A stretch of 64,000 bases of DNA from Bacillota bacterium (GTDB lineage: Bacteria; Bacillota; Clostridia; Lachnospirales; Cellulosilyticaceae). The position numbers and the translations under genes are program-made. The notes below the pieces were generated by a model. It made no database searches. It had not been told where the DNA came from and was given only the letters and a program-made list of their open reading frames with translations. The DNA lies in contig JAEWMQ010000024.1 in assembly GCA_023393125.1 (NCBI GenBank), positions 62,001 to 126,000 of the forward strand, in the 5' to 3' direction. This document shows positions 24,989-35,089 of the stretch, in pieces; position 1 is the first letter of the stretch, and each line of letters starts with the position of its first letter.

Positions 24989-25073
24989 ATAAAGTGGCAT
25001 GTAGAAATACATGAAAATGTCTTATGTGAGGCATTCTATCATTTATTAGATAAGCTATGGAGGGAGTTTGAAA

Positions 25074-26642
25074 ATGAAGGATTTAAAGCAAGTGCTTGTA
25101 GAGGAAATTCCAGGATTTAAAGCAAAAGGAGAAGCTTTTTTAAAAGGTGAACTAAGTAAAATGGATTTTAAAAAAGCTTCAGGAGGCTTTGGCGTTTATG
25201 CCCATCGAGATGGTGAGCATTTTATGATTCGTTTGCGTATTTTATCAGGTGTTTTAGGCAAAGAACAATTAGAAACAATCTGTGATCTGGCAGAACGTTA
25301 TGCAGTACCAATGATTCACCTTACTACAAGGCAAGCTATTCAGTTTCATGGACTTAGCTTAGATGGGATTTGTAAGGTAATGGAAGAAGGTCTTGAACAT
25401 AATATTTACACTAGAGGTGCAGGTGGTAATTATCCTAGAAATGTGGCAATGAGCCCTTTAGCAGGATTAATGGAAGAAGAAGCTTTTGATGTGACACCTT
25501 ATGCAATGGCAGCTAATAGCTACTTCTTACAACGTATTTATACGTATCATTTACCTAGAAAGCTAAAAGTTTCTTTTACCTGTGACAAGGAAGATGGTTC
25601 TCAAGCTACTGTACAAGACATGGGATTTGTAGCAACTTTAAAAGAGGAGAAGCCTTATTTTAAACTTTATTTAGGCGGTGGCTTAGGAAGAAATGCTAGA
25701 AAAAGTATACCAGTGGAACGCTTGCTACCAGCAGAAGAAATATTATACGCACTAGAAGCCATGGTACAACTGTTTGTTAATGAAGGAGATTATGACCATC
25801 CTCAACAAGCGAGAGTGAGATATATTGCAGACCGTATGGGAGATGAAGCATTTACAGAGTGTTTTTGGAAGCATTTTAAAGAAGCTAAGATGAAGGGTGG
25901 TCTAGATTTCTTGGCAGAGATACCAAAGTATACCAAAGTAGGTAAAGCGGTATCACTTAACCATAGGGCCATTACACCTCAAAAACAAGAGGGTCTTTAT
26001 ACCTATTATTTCCATCCAATAGGAGGACAGTTAGATTGTAAGCTTCTTAGAAAGATTTCTAATCTTATTGCACCAATGCCAGAAGTTCATGCTAGGCTGT
26101 CTATGGGTGAAGGCTTATACTTAGTACATCTAGATGGAGAGGAAGTGCAACAAGTAGCACAGGCTTTAGATCAAGATAACTACTTGATAGGTATAGAAAA
26201 GACAAGATCTTGTATAGGTGTTCCTGTATGTCAAATGGGAGTATTAGAAAGTCAAAAGGCATTAAGGGCTATTGTGGATTATTTTGAAGAGAAAGGTAAT
26301 CTCAAGGAAGTCTTACCATCTATTTATATTTCAGGCTGTCCAAACTCTTGTGGTGTACACCAAATTGGGGGGATTGGTCTAACAGGTAAGAAGAAAAAGA
26401 TAAATGGGGTATTAACGGGTGTTTATGATGTATATATGAAAGGGCAATGTACATTAGAGACCACTCGTTTAGGAGAATTAATAGGAGAAGTTCCAGAAGA
26501 CCAATTACCTGCCTTTTTATATGAACTAGCTGTTAAAATAGAAGCTGCTAAGCAAAGTTTTGATCAATATATAACTGATAATAAAGCAGAATTAGAGCAG
26601 TTATTAAATAACTATTTAATAAACTCAGCTCAGGTAGAATAA
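25074..26642 (+). CDS. Siroheme-dependent nitrite/sulfite reductase family protein
   Basis: A 522-residue protein with two ferredoxin-like half-domains and the siroheme/4Fe-4S motif: CIGVPVC (CxxxxxC) near residue 385 and GCPNSC (CxxxC) near 424. GGFGVYAHRDGEHFMIRLRI at the N-terminus is the pseudo-ferredoxin repeat. These enzymes carry out six-electron reduction of nitrite or sulfite; sulfite is attractive given the persulfide reductase in the window, but the motif does not distinguish them. ATG 25074 is preferred over TTG 25068, with GGAGGGAG upstream. No siroheme synthesis or partner flavoprotein gene is adjacent. The upstream gap contains a small CATGTA-GAAA-TACATG hairpin of unknown role. 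Confidence 0.88.
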   Translation: MKDLKQVLVEEIPGFKAKGEAFLKGELSKMDFKKASGGFGVYAHRDGEHFMIRLRILSGVLGKEQLETICDLAERYAVPMIHLTTRQAIQFHGLSLDGICKVMEEGLEHNIYTRGAGGNYPRNVAMSPLAGLMEEEAFDVTPYAMAANSYFLQRIYTYHLPRKLKVSFTCDKEDGSQATVQDMGFVATLKEEKPYFKLYLGGGLGRNARKSIPVERLLPAEEILYALEAMVQLFVNEGDYDHPQQARVRYIADRMGDEAFTECFWKHFKEAKMKGGLDFLAEIPKYTKVGKAVSLNHRAITPQKQEGLYTYYFHPIGGQLDCKLLRKISNLIAPMPEVHARLSMGEGLYLVHLDGEEVQQVAQALDQDNYLIGIEKTRSCIGVPVCQMGVLESQKALRAIVDYFEEKGNLKEVLPSIYISGCPNSCGVHQIGGIGLTGKKKKINGVLTGVYDVYMKGQCTLETTRLGELIGEVPEDQLPAFLYELAVKIEAAKQSFDQYITDNKAELEQLLNNYLINSAQVE

Positions 26643-26670
26643 TAACTTTTTCTTATGGTGAGTAAATAAT

Positions 26671-26712
26671 AAAAAGCAAAGAAGTGTTCACGAAGCTTCT
26701 TTGCTTTTTTGC
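26671..26712 (+). terminator. Intrinsic terminator after siroheme reductase gene
   Basis: A 14 bp perfect stem (26671-26684 with 26696-26709) and a T-run. Confidence 0.9.
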
Positions 26713-26799
26713 TACTTAACCACCTCTTTTAACCCCAAAATAAATAGTATATAATAAAAAGATAGAGCGTGTGTTAGTAAAGAAGGTATAGGTGAGAAA

Positions 26800-29700
26800 A
26801 TGGAAATAGAAGTAAGAAATTTTTTTGAAGTATTAACTGAGTTAAAGGTAGATAATAAGCTTCATCAGCTTTTTGAACCTGTAGGGATAAAAAAAGTGGT
26901 GTTTGAGCAAGCTAACGAGCACTTAGAAATTTATTTAAGTAGTAAGGAGCTTCTTAACCGTCCTATGCTTTTAAAAATGCAGAAGGCAATTAAAGACCAG
27001 CTCTTTAAAACAGCGCCCCTATCTATTACCTTAGTAGAGTCTTATGAGCTATCTGAAGCGTATACACCTGCCTATATTGTAGAAGCGTATAAAAGCAATT
27101 TACTTTTAGAAATAGAAGAAAAAAGTGAGATGGTTTATGCACTTGTTAAAAATGCCGTTTGGCGAGTAGCTGCTAAACAGCTTTTTATAGAAATAGATAA
27201 TAGTTTTGTGGCACGTAAGAAAACAGAACCACTTAAACCTTTTCTAGAAAAGGTTTTTCTAGAACGCTTTCATTTACAATTAAATGTGCAGTTTGAATAT
27301 AAAGCAAGTAGTAACCCATTAGCTTATGTAGAAGAAAACCAAAATCAATTAAAACGAGAAGTCACATCTGTTATGAGTCAAATACAGCCATTAGAAGAAG
27401 TGGCAGCCAAAGAGACGACTAGAGAAGTAGTAGATGTAAAAGATCAAAAAGAAGTACGTGTAACACGTAAAAAGGCACCTCTTGACCCAGATGTTTTTTA
27501 TGGACGCGAATGTGAAGGGGAGTTAACACCTATGGAAGAACTAACAGATGAAATAGGGGAAGTAGTCGTTAGAGGTAAAATTCTAAGCATTGACACAAGA
27601 GAAATCCGTATGGAAAAAACGATTATTATGTTTGACATAACTGATTTTACAGATACTATAACCGTTAAACTCTTTGTTAAAAATGATGAATTAGGAGATG
27701 TATTAGGTAAGCTTAAAAAAGGTGGATTTTATAGGGTCAAAGGAATGGCACTCTTTGATAAGTTTGATAAAGAAATAGGGATTGCCTCTATTAAAGGAAT
27801 TAAAGCTATTCCAGACTTTACTACAAAACGTATGGATACTAGTGAAGAAAAGCGTGTTGAATTGCACCTTCATACAATGATGAGTGACATGGATAGTGTT
27901 GTTGATATCCGTCAGCTTATTGATCGCGCTAAGGCATGGGGAATGCCGGCTATTGCTATTACTGATCATGGTTGTCTTCAAGGCTTTCCTATTGCTAATC
28001 ACTGTGTATCAAAGGATGAGCCATTTAAAGTAATCTACGGAGTAGAGGCTTATTTTGTAGATGACCTAAAGGAAGTTGTCACCAATTCTAAAAATCAAAG
28101 CTTAATGGAGAGTTATGTGGTTTTTGACTTAGAGACCACAGGGTTTAGTCCTAAGATGAACCGTATTATAGAAATAGGAGCTGTTAAGGTCGTAGGTGGT
28201 AAGATTGTAGATACCTTTAGTGAATTTGTAAATCCACAAGTGCCTATTCCATATCAAATTGAGAAGTTAACAGGAATTAATGACAAGATGGTTATGGAGG
28301 CAGACACCATAGAGGTACTACTACCACAATTTTTAGCCTTTTGTGAAGGAAGTGTTATGGTAGCTCATAATGCAGACTTTGATATGAGTTTTATAGAAGC
28401 CAATGCTAAAGAGCAGGGATTATCAGCAGACTTTACAGTGATAGATACAGTGGCACTAGCGCGTATTTTAATGCCACACTTAGGTAATTTCAAACTCAAT
28501 AATGTGGCTAAGCATCTGGAAATTAGTCTTGAAAACCATCATAGAGCCGTAGATGATGCTACAGCTACGGGGGAAATTTTTGTACGTTTTATAGAGATGT
28601 TACAGGAAAAGAACATTTTAACATTAGATGCTGTTAATGATATGGTAGAAATTTCACCAGAATATATTAAGAAGTTACCTACTTATCATGGGATTATTTT
28701 AGTCAAGAATGAGATAGGACGTATTAATCTTAATCGCTTAGTATCAGCTTCTCATTTAGACTACTTTAATCGTAGGCCACGTATGCCAAAAAGTCTTATT
28801 CAAAAGCATAGAGAGGGACTTATTATTGGTTCAGCCTGTGAAGCAGGTGAAATTTTTCAAGCTATTTTAAGAGAAAAAGAAGAAAGTGAGTTAGCTAGAT
28901 TAGTAAGCTTTTACGATTATCTTGAAATCCAACCTATTGGAAACAATAGCTTTATGCTCAGGAGTGATAAGTATGCAGCTGAGACAGAGGAAGATTTAAG
29001 ACAGTATAATAAGCGTATTGTGGAACTCGGTGAACATTATAGTAAACCGGTAGTAGCAACTTGTGATGTTCACTTTTTAGATCCAGAGGATGAAATTTAT
29101 AGACGTATTATTATGGCGGGAAAAGGTTTTAAAGATGCAGATGATCAGCCACCTGTTTATTTACGTACTACGGAAGAAATGCTAGAGGAATTTAAATATC
29201 TAGGTGCTGAAAAAGCAAGAGAAGTAGTTATTACCAATACACAAATGATTAGCAATCAAATTGATAAGATTTCTCCTGTATTACCTTATAAATGTCCACC
29301 TGAAATTCCTGATTCAGATGCCACGTTAACTCGCATTTGTTATGATAAGGCACATGAGATCTATGGTCCAGAACTTCATCCTGTTGTAGTAGAACGGTTA
29401 GAAAGAGAATTAAACTCTATTATTTCCAATGGGTTTGCGGTAATGTATATTATTGCTCAAAAACTAGTATGGGATTCTAATGATCATGGTTATCTAGTAG
29501 GCTCTAGGGGGTCAGTAGGATCTTCTTTTGCAGCTACTATGTCGGGTATTACAGAGGTTAATCCATTAGCACCCCATTATATTTGCCCAGAGTGCCATTA
29601 TGTGGATTTTGACTCTGAAGAAGTACGTGCTTATGCAGGACGTTCAGGATGTGATATGCCAGATGCTAATTGCCCTAAATGCGGTCATGAGCTTTTAAAA

Positions 29701-31197
29701 GAAGGACATGATATTCCTTTCGAGACATTCCTGGGCTTTAAAGGGGATAAAGAACCGGATATTGACCTTAATTTCTCAGGAGATTACCAAGCTAAGGCTC
29801 ATAAGTATGTGGAGGTTATCTTTGGAGAAGGTAAAGCTTTTAGAGCAGGGACTATAGGTACTTTAGCTGAAAAAACAGCTTTTGCTTATGTATATAAGTA
29901 TTACGAAGAACGTGGCATTCACAAAAGAAGAGCAGAAATGAAGCGTATTGCAGAAGGGTGTACAGGAGTTAAACGTACAACAGGTCAGCATCCAGGAGGA
30001 ATTATTGTAGTTCCACATGACCGCGATATCTATGAATTTACAGCGGTGCAGCATCCAGCTAATGATGTTACCACTCCTATTGTTACGACTCACTTTGAGT
30101 ACCACTCCATTGACCATAATTTGCTTAAATTAGATATTCTAGGCCATGACGATCCAACCATGATCCGTCGCCTAGAAGATTTAACAGGTGTAGATGCCAA
30201 GACCATTAAATTAGACGATAAAGATGTTATGTCACTTTTCCATAACACCAAAGCCCTAGGGATTAAGCCAGAGGACATTGGGGGGATTAAATTAGGCTCC
30301 CTAGGAATTCCAGAGTTTGGTACGGACTTTGTTATTCAAATGTTAATCGATGCTAAACCTCAGAGCTTTTCAGACTTAGTACGTATTTCTGGTCTGTCCC
30401 ATGGTACAGACGTATGGCTAGGTAATGCACAAGCTCTAATTGAAGAAGGAAGAGGAACCATTTCAACTGTTATTTGTACCCGTGATGATATTATGACTTA
30501 TTTGATTAATCAAGGGATGGATAAGGGCCTCTCATTTACTATTATGGAAAGTGTACGTAAGGGGAAAGGCTTAAAGCCAGAGTGGGAAGAAGCTATGCTG
30601 GAAAATGGTGTACCAGATTGGTATATTTGGTCTTGTAAGAAGATTAAATATATGTTCCCTAAAGCCCATGCAGCGGCGTATGTTATGATGGCTTGGCGTA
30701 TTGCTTGGTATAAGATTTTTTATCCACTGGCATACTATACTGCATTTTTTAGTATTCGTGCATCAGCCTTTTCCTATGAGACCATGTGTTTAGGAAAAGA
30801 ACGCTTAGAATATCATATGAAGGAGCTGATTCTTAAAGGCAAAGAAAACCAATCAGCCAAAGAACAAGATACTTTAAAGGATATGCGTATTGTTCAAGAA
30901 ATGTATGCAAGAGGTATAGAGTTTATGCCAATAGACTTAGCCAGAGCTGATGATAAGCGTTTTCAAATTATTGATGGTAAGATTATGCCTTCTTTAAGTT
31001 CGATAGATGGACTAGGAGAAAAAGCGGCAGAAGCTGTAATGCAGGCTGTTAAGGATGGACCTTTCTTATCAAAAGAAGATTTTAGAAATCGTGCAAAAGT
31101 AAGTAAGACTGTTACAGATAAAATGTCTGAGTTAGGTATTCTAGGTGATTTAACAGAATCTAATCAGTTAGATTTACTAAGTGCAATGTCATTTTAA
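26800..31197 (+). CDS. polC: DNA polymerase III alpha subunit, PolC type
   Basis: A 1465-residue Gram-positive replicative polymerase. Order: N-terminal domain (1-210); OB fold (about 240-345); PHP domain starting with ELHLHTMMSDMDSV near 351; a DEDDh proofreading exonuclease inserted in PHP (VVFDLETTGFSP near 443, HNADFDMSFIEA near 527, HRAVDDATAT near 585); and the polymerase domain with GSRGSVGSS near 905 and EPDIDLNFSGDYQ near 985. A zinc-binding cysteine set (CPECHY and CPKCGH) lies between these. The placement of the exonuclease inside PHP is diagnostic of PolC rather than DnaE. AGGTGAG precedes the ATG. A TATAAT at 26750-26755 may be its -10. Confidence 0.97.
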   Translation: MEIEVRNFFEVLTELKVDNKLHQLFEPVGIKKVVFEQANEHLEIYLSSKELLNRPMLLKMQKAIKDQLFKTAPLSITLVESYELSEAYTPAYIVEAYKSNLLLEIEEKSEMVYALVKNAVWRVAAKQLFIEIDNSFVARKKTEPLKPFLEKVFLERFHLQLNVQFEYKASSNPLAYVEENQNQLKREVTSVMSQIQPLEEVAAKETTREVVDVKDQKEVRVTRKKAPLDPDVFYGRECEGELTPMEELTDEIGEVVVRGKILSIDTREIRMEKTIIMFDITDFTDTITVKLFVKNDELGDVLGKLKKGGFYRVKGMALFDKFDKEIGIASIKGIKAIPDFTTKRMDTSEEKRVELHLHTMMSDMDSVVDIRQLIDRAKAWGMPAIAITDHGCLQGFPIANHCVSKDEPFKVIYGVEAYFVDDLKEVVTNSKNQSLMESYVVFDLETTGFSPKMNRIIEIGAVKVVGGKIVDTFSEFVNPQVPIPYQIEKLTGINDKMVMEADTIEVLLPQFLAFCEGSVMVAHNADFDMSFIEANAKEQGLSADFTVIDTVALARILMPHLGNFKLNNVAKHLEISLENHHRAVDDATATGEIFVRFIEMLQEKNILTLDAVNDMVEISPEYIKKLPTYHGIILVKNEIGRINLNRLVSASHLDYFNRRPRMPKSLIQKHREGLIIGSACEAGEIFQAILREKEESELARLVSFYDYLEIQPIGNNSFMLRSDKYAAETEEDLRQYNKRIVELGEHYSKPVVATCDVHFLDPEDEIYRRIIMAGKGFKDADDQPPVYLRTTEEMLEEFKYLGAEKAREVVITNTQMISNQIDKISPVLPYKCPPEIPDSDATLTRICYDKAHEIYGPELHPVVVERLERELNSIISNGFAVMYIIAQKLVWDSNDHGYLVGSRGSVGSSFAATMSGITEVNPLAPHYICPECHYVDFDSEEVRAYAGRSGCDMPDANCPKCGHELLKEGHDIPFETFLGFKGDKEPDIDLNFSGDYQAKAHKYVEVIFGEGKAFRAGTIGTLAEKTAFAYVYKYYEERGIHKRRAEMKRIAEGCTGVKRTTGQHPGGIIVVPHDRDIYEFTAVQHPANDVTTPIVTTHFEYHSIDHNLLKLDILGHDDPTMIRRLEDLTGVDAKTIKLDDKDVMSLFHNTKALGIKPEDIGGIKLGSLGIPEFGTDFVIQMLIDAKPQSFSDLVRISGLSHGTDVWLGNAQALIEEGRGTISTVICTRDDIMTYLINQGMDKGLSFTIMESVRKGKGLKPEWEEAMLENGVPDWYIWSCKKIKYMFPKAHAAAYVMMAWRIAWYKIFYPLAYYTAFFSIRASAFSYETMCLGKERLEYHMKELILKGKENQSAKEQDTLKDMRIVQEMYARGIEFMPIDLARADDKRFQIIDGKIMPSLSSIDGLGEKAAEAVMQAVKDGPFLSKEDFRNRAKVSKTVTDKMSELGILGDLTESNQLDLLSAMSF

Positions 31198-31244
31198 TGT
31201 TTGAGTATTTTATGGACATAGATAGATATAGGGAGAATAAAAAC

Positions 31245-31907
31245 GTGAAAAACAAACAAATTGCAAAGCAGATGGTGGTTTGGTTGATCGGATTAATGAT
31301 CATCCAAGTGGGGGTAGCTTTATTTCTAAGTTTAAATTTAGGTTCAGATCCATTTACGTTATTCACACAAGGAATAGCTAGAAAATTAGCAATTTCTCCT
31401 GGAACGGCTAATAGGTTATTAACTTTTATCCTTATAGGTGTGCTTTTTTTCTTAGATAAAAAGCAAATAAAAATAGGAACCTTTTTATGCATTGTGGGGG
31501 CTGGAATTGTATTAGATGGCGCCATGAGGTTGTTTAATCTACTAGAGGTTAGTAGTTATCCTTTAGAAATCAAAATGATTATGTTTATGGTAGCTTGTGT
31601 TGTTGTGTGTGTAGGATTTCCTATTTTAAAAAGTTCAGATGTAGGCGTAGCACCTAATGATTTACTTTATTTGGCTTTGGTTAAACGTTTAAATAAACCC
31701 TATATGATTATTCGTGCAAGCATGGATACAATCTATATGATATTAGGAATTAGTTTAGGTGGTGTTATAGGTATAGGGACTGTGCTTTGTATTGTTTTAT
31801 TAGGACCTTTAATGGATTTCTTCTTTCCCAAGGTAGATTGTATTGTAAGCTGTTTTTTAAAGGAGCAGGATAAAACAAGTGTACAGAGTCAAAACGAATC
31901 AATATAA
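31245..31907 (+). CDS. YczE/YitT-like integral membrane protein
   Basis: A 220-residue membrane protein with about six hydrophobic segments. LGSDPFTLFTQGIA near residue 33 and VGVAPNDLLYLALVKR near 140 form the internal repeat typical of the YczE/YyaS family; transport substrate unknown. The frame is open back to ATG 31197, which overlaps the polC stop by one base. GTG 31245 is chosen because GGGAG sits nine bases before it, while no Shine-Dalgarno precedes the ATG. If coupling to polC drives translation, the protein would be 236 residues. Confidence 0.78.
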   Translation: MKNKQIAKQMVVWLIGLMIIQVGVALFLSLNLGSDPFTLFTQGIARKLAISPGTANRLLTFILIGVLFFLDKKQIKIGTFLCIVGAGIVLDGAMRLFNLLEVSSYPLEIKMIMFMVACVVVCVGFPILKSSDVGVAPNDLLYLALVKRLNKPYMIIRASMDTIYMILGISLGGVIGIGTVLCIVLLGPLMDFFFPKVDCIVSCFLKEQDKTSVQSQNESI

Positions 31908-31991
31908 ATAATAAATGAGAAAGATTTAAGGAATACATTAACTGAGGAAACTTATATATGAAGTAACAAGCAAGAAAGGAAGAAAGAAAAG

Positions 31992-32489
31992 ATGCAAGGT
32001 GAGATAGAAGGACTTAGTTTTGAGAAAGAATCATATGATTTAGATGGCATTATACGTGTTGCAGATTGCGAGGAAGCAGCTTTAATTTTTACTTTTGAAG
32101 ATGAAGATGATGGTAGACACTATATGAATCGTTATAAAATATTAGAACCACATATGCCTATTGAGCAAAAGTTAAAGGCTATTCATCACTATTTAGAAGA
32201 GGATGAAATCCACGGTCTATTTATTTCTTTTGCAGTAGTATATGAAGGAAGGTTACAACTATTTAATGGTAGGAGTAGAAAGAGCAAGGAAATAGATATG
32301 GGAGAATTAGAGCTAGGTAATCATATGATTTATGGTATGATTATTAGAGGTAGCCAAGAAGAATATCTATTTGATGAAGTACTTTATTTTGATGGAGAAA
32401 ACAAAAATCATTCTTGGGCAGAAAAGGTGTTAGATGCAGGCGAACTGACATTTATGATGAAAGAAATGATTATGGAATTTGCGGACTAA
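31992..32489 (+). CDS. Conserved-looking hypothetical protein
   Basis: A 165-residue acidic cytosolic protein that I do not recognise. It has no signal peptide, membrane segment or motif of known type; secondary structure appears mixed, with a C-terminal helix. AGGAAGAAAG precedes the ATG. Its stop is 22 bases from the helicase start, so the two are probably cotranscribed, which gives a weak hint of an RNA-related or general housekeeping role. Confidence 0.65.
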   Translation: MQGEIEGLSFEKESYDLDGIIRVADCEEAALIFTFEDEDDGRHYMNRYKILEPHMPIEQKLKAIHHYLEEDEIHGLFISFAVVYEGRLQLFNGRSRKSKEIDMGELELGNHMIYGMIIRGSQEEYLFDEVLYFDGENKNHSWAEKVLDAGELTFMMKEMIMEFAD

Positions 32490-32511
32490 CCTATAGAGAA
32501 GGAATAAGAGA

Positions 32512-33945
32512 ATGTCATTTAAAAATTATGGATTAGAAAAAAGCTTATTAAAAGCAATTGATTTATTAGGATTTAATAAGCCTACAGCAGTACAAGAACA
32601 GGTTATTCCAGAAGTGTTAAATAATCGGGATTTAATCGTTCAATCACAAACAGGAAGTGGAAAAACAGCAGCGTTTGCGCTTCCTATTTGTCAGCAGATG
32701 ATTTGGGAAGAAAATAAGCCTCAGGCTTTAGTTTTAACACCAACAAGGGAGTTAGCCATTCAAGTAAAAGAAGATTTTTTTCACATGGGTCGTTTTAAGA
32801 GAATTAAAGCAGTAGGACTATATGGTAAGGCACCCTTTCAGATTCAACAAAAAGAGTTACGTCAAAAGACACATGTTGTAGTAGGCACACCTGGGCGTGT
32901 TCTAGACCATCTAGAAAGAGGAACTCTAGAAGCCGACAATATAGCTTATTTGGTCATTGATGAGGCAGATGAAATGTTACGTATGGGGTTTATTGAACAA
33001 GTAGAAAGCATTATTAGTGCCCTTCCTTCTAAGCGTATAACCCTATTGTTTTCTGCTACTATGGCCCCAGATATTCAGCAGCTATGTGAAAAATATTTGA
33101 ATAAACCTAAACTTATTCAAATAGCAGCAGATGTGTCAAAGCCTTATTTTATTGAGGAAATGGGAATAGAAGTAGAAGAACAAACTAAACAAGCCATATT
33201 AGAGGCATTAATGGTTGTAGAAAATCCAGAGAGCTGCATTATTTTTTGTAACCGAAAAGAACGTGTTGAAAGGGTATGGCAAATACTACGTCATTTAAGT
33301 AATAGTGTTTCTAAAATACATGGTGACATGGAACAAAAACAAAGATTTGCGGTAATGGAAGACTTCCGAAAAGGACGTTTTCGCTATTTAATAGCTACAG
33401 ATGTTGCAGCTAGGGGAATCGATATTGATCATATTACTCATGTGATTAACTTTGATGTGCCAGAGCAAGCAGAAAATTATGTACACCGTATGGGACGTAC
33501 AGGAAGAGCAGGAAGGTCTGGTAAAGCCTTTACATTAATAGAGCCAGCAGATGAAAAATATGTAGCCGCTATTGAGGCATATACGATGAGGAAATTGCCT
33601 ATGCGAAAGCCTTATAGTAGTGAAGAAATAGCAAATGCCAAAAAAGCCTTTGAAGAAAAGATGAAAAAGCCCCTACAGCTTAAAGAAACCAAAGGAACAA
33701 TTTTAGGACAAGAAATCATGAAACTGCATATAAATGCTGGGAAAAAAACAAAAATGCGACCTGTAGATATTGTAGGTACTTTATGTCATTTACCAGGAAT
33801 AACGGCAGAGGATATTGGTATTATCAACTTGCAAGATATCTCTACTTATGTGGAGATTCTAAATGGTAAAGGGGAAGAAGTGCTAAGCTTATTGCAGACA
33901 ACTCCTATAAAAGGTAGGATGCGCCGAGTAAGTAAAGTAGATTAA
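32512..33945 (+). CDS. dbpA: DEAD-box RNA helicase, DbpA/YxiN-like
   Basis: A 477-residue ATP-dependent RNA helicase. Motifs in order: Q motif (GFNKPTAVQEQVIP), I (SQTGSGKTAA), Ia (PTRELAIQ), Ib (GTPGRVLDH), II (VIDEADEM), III (SAT), V (ATDVAARGIDI) and VI (HRMGRTGRAGR). Residues about 400-475 resemble the DbpA/YxiN C-terminal RNA-binding domain (KLHINAGKKTKMRPVDIVG followed by ITAEDIGIINL), which targets 23S rRNA hairpin 92, so a role in 50S assembly is likely. AAGGAATAAGAG precedes the ATG. Confidence 0.93.
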   Translation: MSFKNYGLEKSLLKAIDLLGFNKPTAVQEQVIPEVLNNRDLIVQSQTGSGKTAAFALPICQQMIWEENKPQALVLTPTRELAIQVKEDFFHMGRFKRIKAVGLYGKAPFQIQQKELRQKTHVVVGTPGRVLDHLERGTLEADNIAYLVIDEADEMLRMGFIEQVESIISALPSKRITLLFSATMAPDIQQLCEKYLNKPKLIQIAADVSKPYFIEEMGIEVEEQTKQAILEALMVVENPESCIIFCNRKERVERVWQILRHLSNSVSKIHGDMEQKQRFAVMEDFRKGRFRYLIATDVAARGIDIDHITHVINFDVPEQAENYVHRMGRTGRAGRSGKAFTLIEPADEKYVAAIEAYTMRKLPMRKPYSSEEIANAKKAFEEKMKKPLQLKETKGTILGQEIMKLHINAGKKTKMRPVDIVGTLCHLPGITAEDIGIINLQDISTYVEILNGKGEEVLSLLQTTPIKGRMRRVSKVD

Positions 33946-33947
33946 TG

Positions 33948-33978
33948 AAGAGCCGATCTTAATGATTGGCTCTTTTGT
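33948..33978 (+). terminator. Intrinsic terminator after helicase gene
   Basis: AAGAGCC (33948-33954) pairs with GGCTCTT (33968-33974), followed by TTTG. Confidence 0.75.
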
Positions 33979-34120
33979 TTGCGTATTTATGATTTTTGAT
34001 ACTATAAAATATTATTAAAATATGATAAAATATAATGGATAATTCAAATTAATATAGTGTTATTAAGTAACTAAGCGTAGAAAGCACTTTAAGCATGCTT
34101 ATAGTAAAGGAGAAATATAA

Positions 34121-35089
34121 ATGATAGAAGAAATTAATGAGTCAGTCTATGTATCCCCTTATACCAAAAATTCTAGTCGTAAAATAGAAGTAGAAACAGT
34201 AGATCCTGTTTATATGGCAGTAAAGACCACCTATACTAGCGAGGATTTTTTAGCAGAAGCCTATATCTCAAAGGACAAGTATATACAAATGATTAGACGG
34301 CTGAATCGCAAAAAAAATATTATTTTACAAGGAGCGCCTGGAGTTGGAAAAACTTTCTTGGCTAAAAGACTAGCTTACTCCCTCATTGGTAAAAAGGATG
34401 ATGACCGTGTATCAATGATACAATTCCATCAAAATTATGCTTATGAAGATTTTGTTATGGGTTTTAGACCAAATGAAACAGGTGGTTTTAATCTAGAAAA
34501 AGGTTTATTTTATACGTTCTGTCAAAAAGCAATGGATGATATAGAAAATCCCTATTTTTTTATAATCGATGAGATTAATAGAGGAAATTTAAGTAAGATT
34601 TTTGGAGAACTATTACTTCTTATTGAGGCAGATAAAAGAGATAAAAAGTTTGCTATTGAAACCACATACTCAAAAGAACGTTTTTACATTCCTAAGAATT
34701 TATATATTATTGGTTTAATGAATACAGCGGATAGAAGCTTAGCCATAATGGATTATGCCTTACGTAGACGTTTTAGCTTTATCGAAATAGATCCAGCTTT
34801 TGGAGGGAACTTTGAGAAGTATATGAAACAATTTGAGCATACAAAGCTTTCAAGAGTTATTCAGGTCATTATGCAAATTAATGAAGCTATTACACAAGAT
34901 GAATCTTTAGGAAGAGGTTTTCGTATAGGACATAGTTATTTTTCTGACCTCAATACAGGTAATGATGAAGAACTCTACGAAATTATTGAATGTGAAATAG
35001 TTCCTCTATTAGAAGAATACTGGGGTGAAAATTACGAGAAATTTTCTACCTATGTGAAAGCATTAAGAGGGGCATTACAGTATGCATAA
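34121..35089 (+). CDS. mcrB: McrB-like AAA+ NTPase
   Basis: A 322-residue AAA+ protein of the McrB GTPase group: Walker A GAPGVGKT (71-78), Walker B FFIIDEINRG (about 147-155) and the McrB consensus MNTADRS (200-206), followed by RRRFSF with the arginine finger region. Compared with E. coli McrB it has only about 55 residues before the motor, too short for the methylcytosine-recognition domain, so target recognition is either absent or supplied by a partner. AAAGGAG precedes the ATG. It overlaps the McrC-like gene by 8 bases, so the two are coupled. It sits alone between housekeeping genes, without a methyltransferase. Confidence 0.88.
   Translation: MIEEINESVYVSPYTKNSSRKIEVETVDPVYMAVKTTYTSEDFLAEAYISKDKYIQMIRRLNRKKNIILQGAPGVGKTFLAKRLAYSLIGKKDDDRVSMIQFHQNYAYEDFVMGFRPNETGGFNLEKGLFYTFCQKAMDDIENPYFFIIDEINRGNLSKIFGELLLLIEADKRDKKFAIETTYSKERFYIPKNLYIIGLMNTADRSLAIMDYALRRRFSFIEIDPAFGGNFEKYMKQFEHTKLSRVIQVIMQINEAITQDESLGRGFRIGHSYFSDLNTGNDEELYEIIECEIVPLLEEYWGENYEKFSTYVKALRGALQYA

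Noticed and set aside
24989..25073. A CATGTA-GAAA-TACATG hairpin upstream of the siroheme reductase looks like a riboswitch fragment.
   Set aside because: Only one short stem is present, without a conserved aptamer core or terminator/antiterminator pair.
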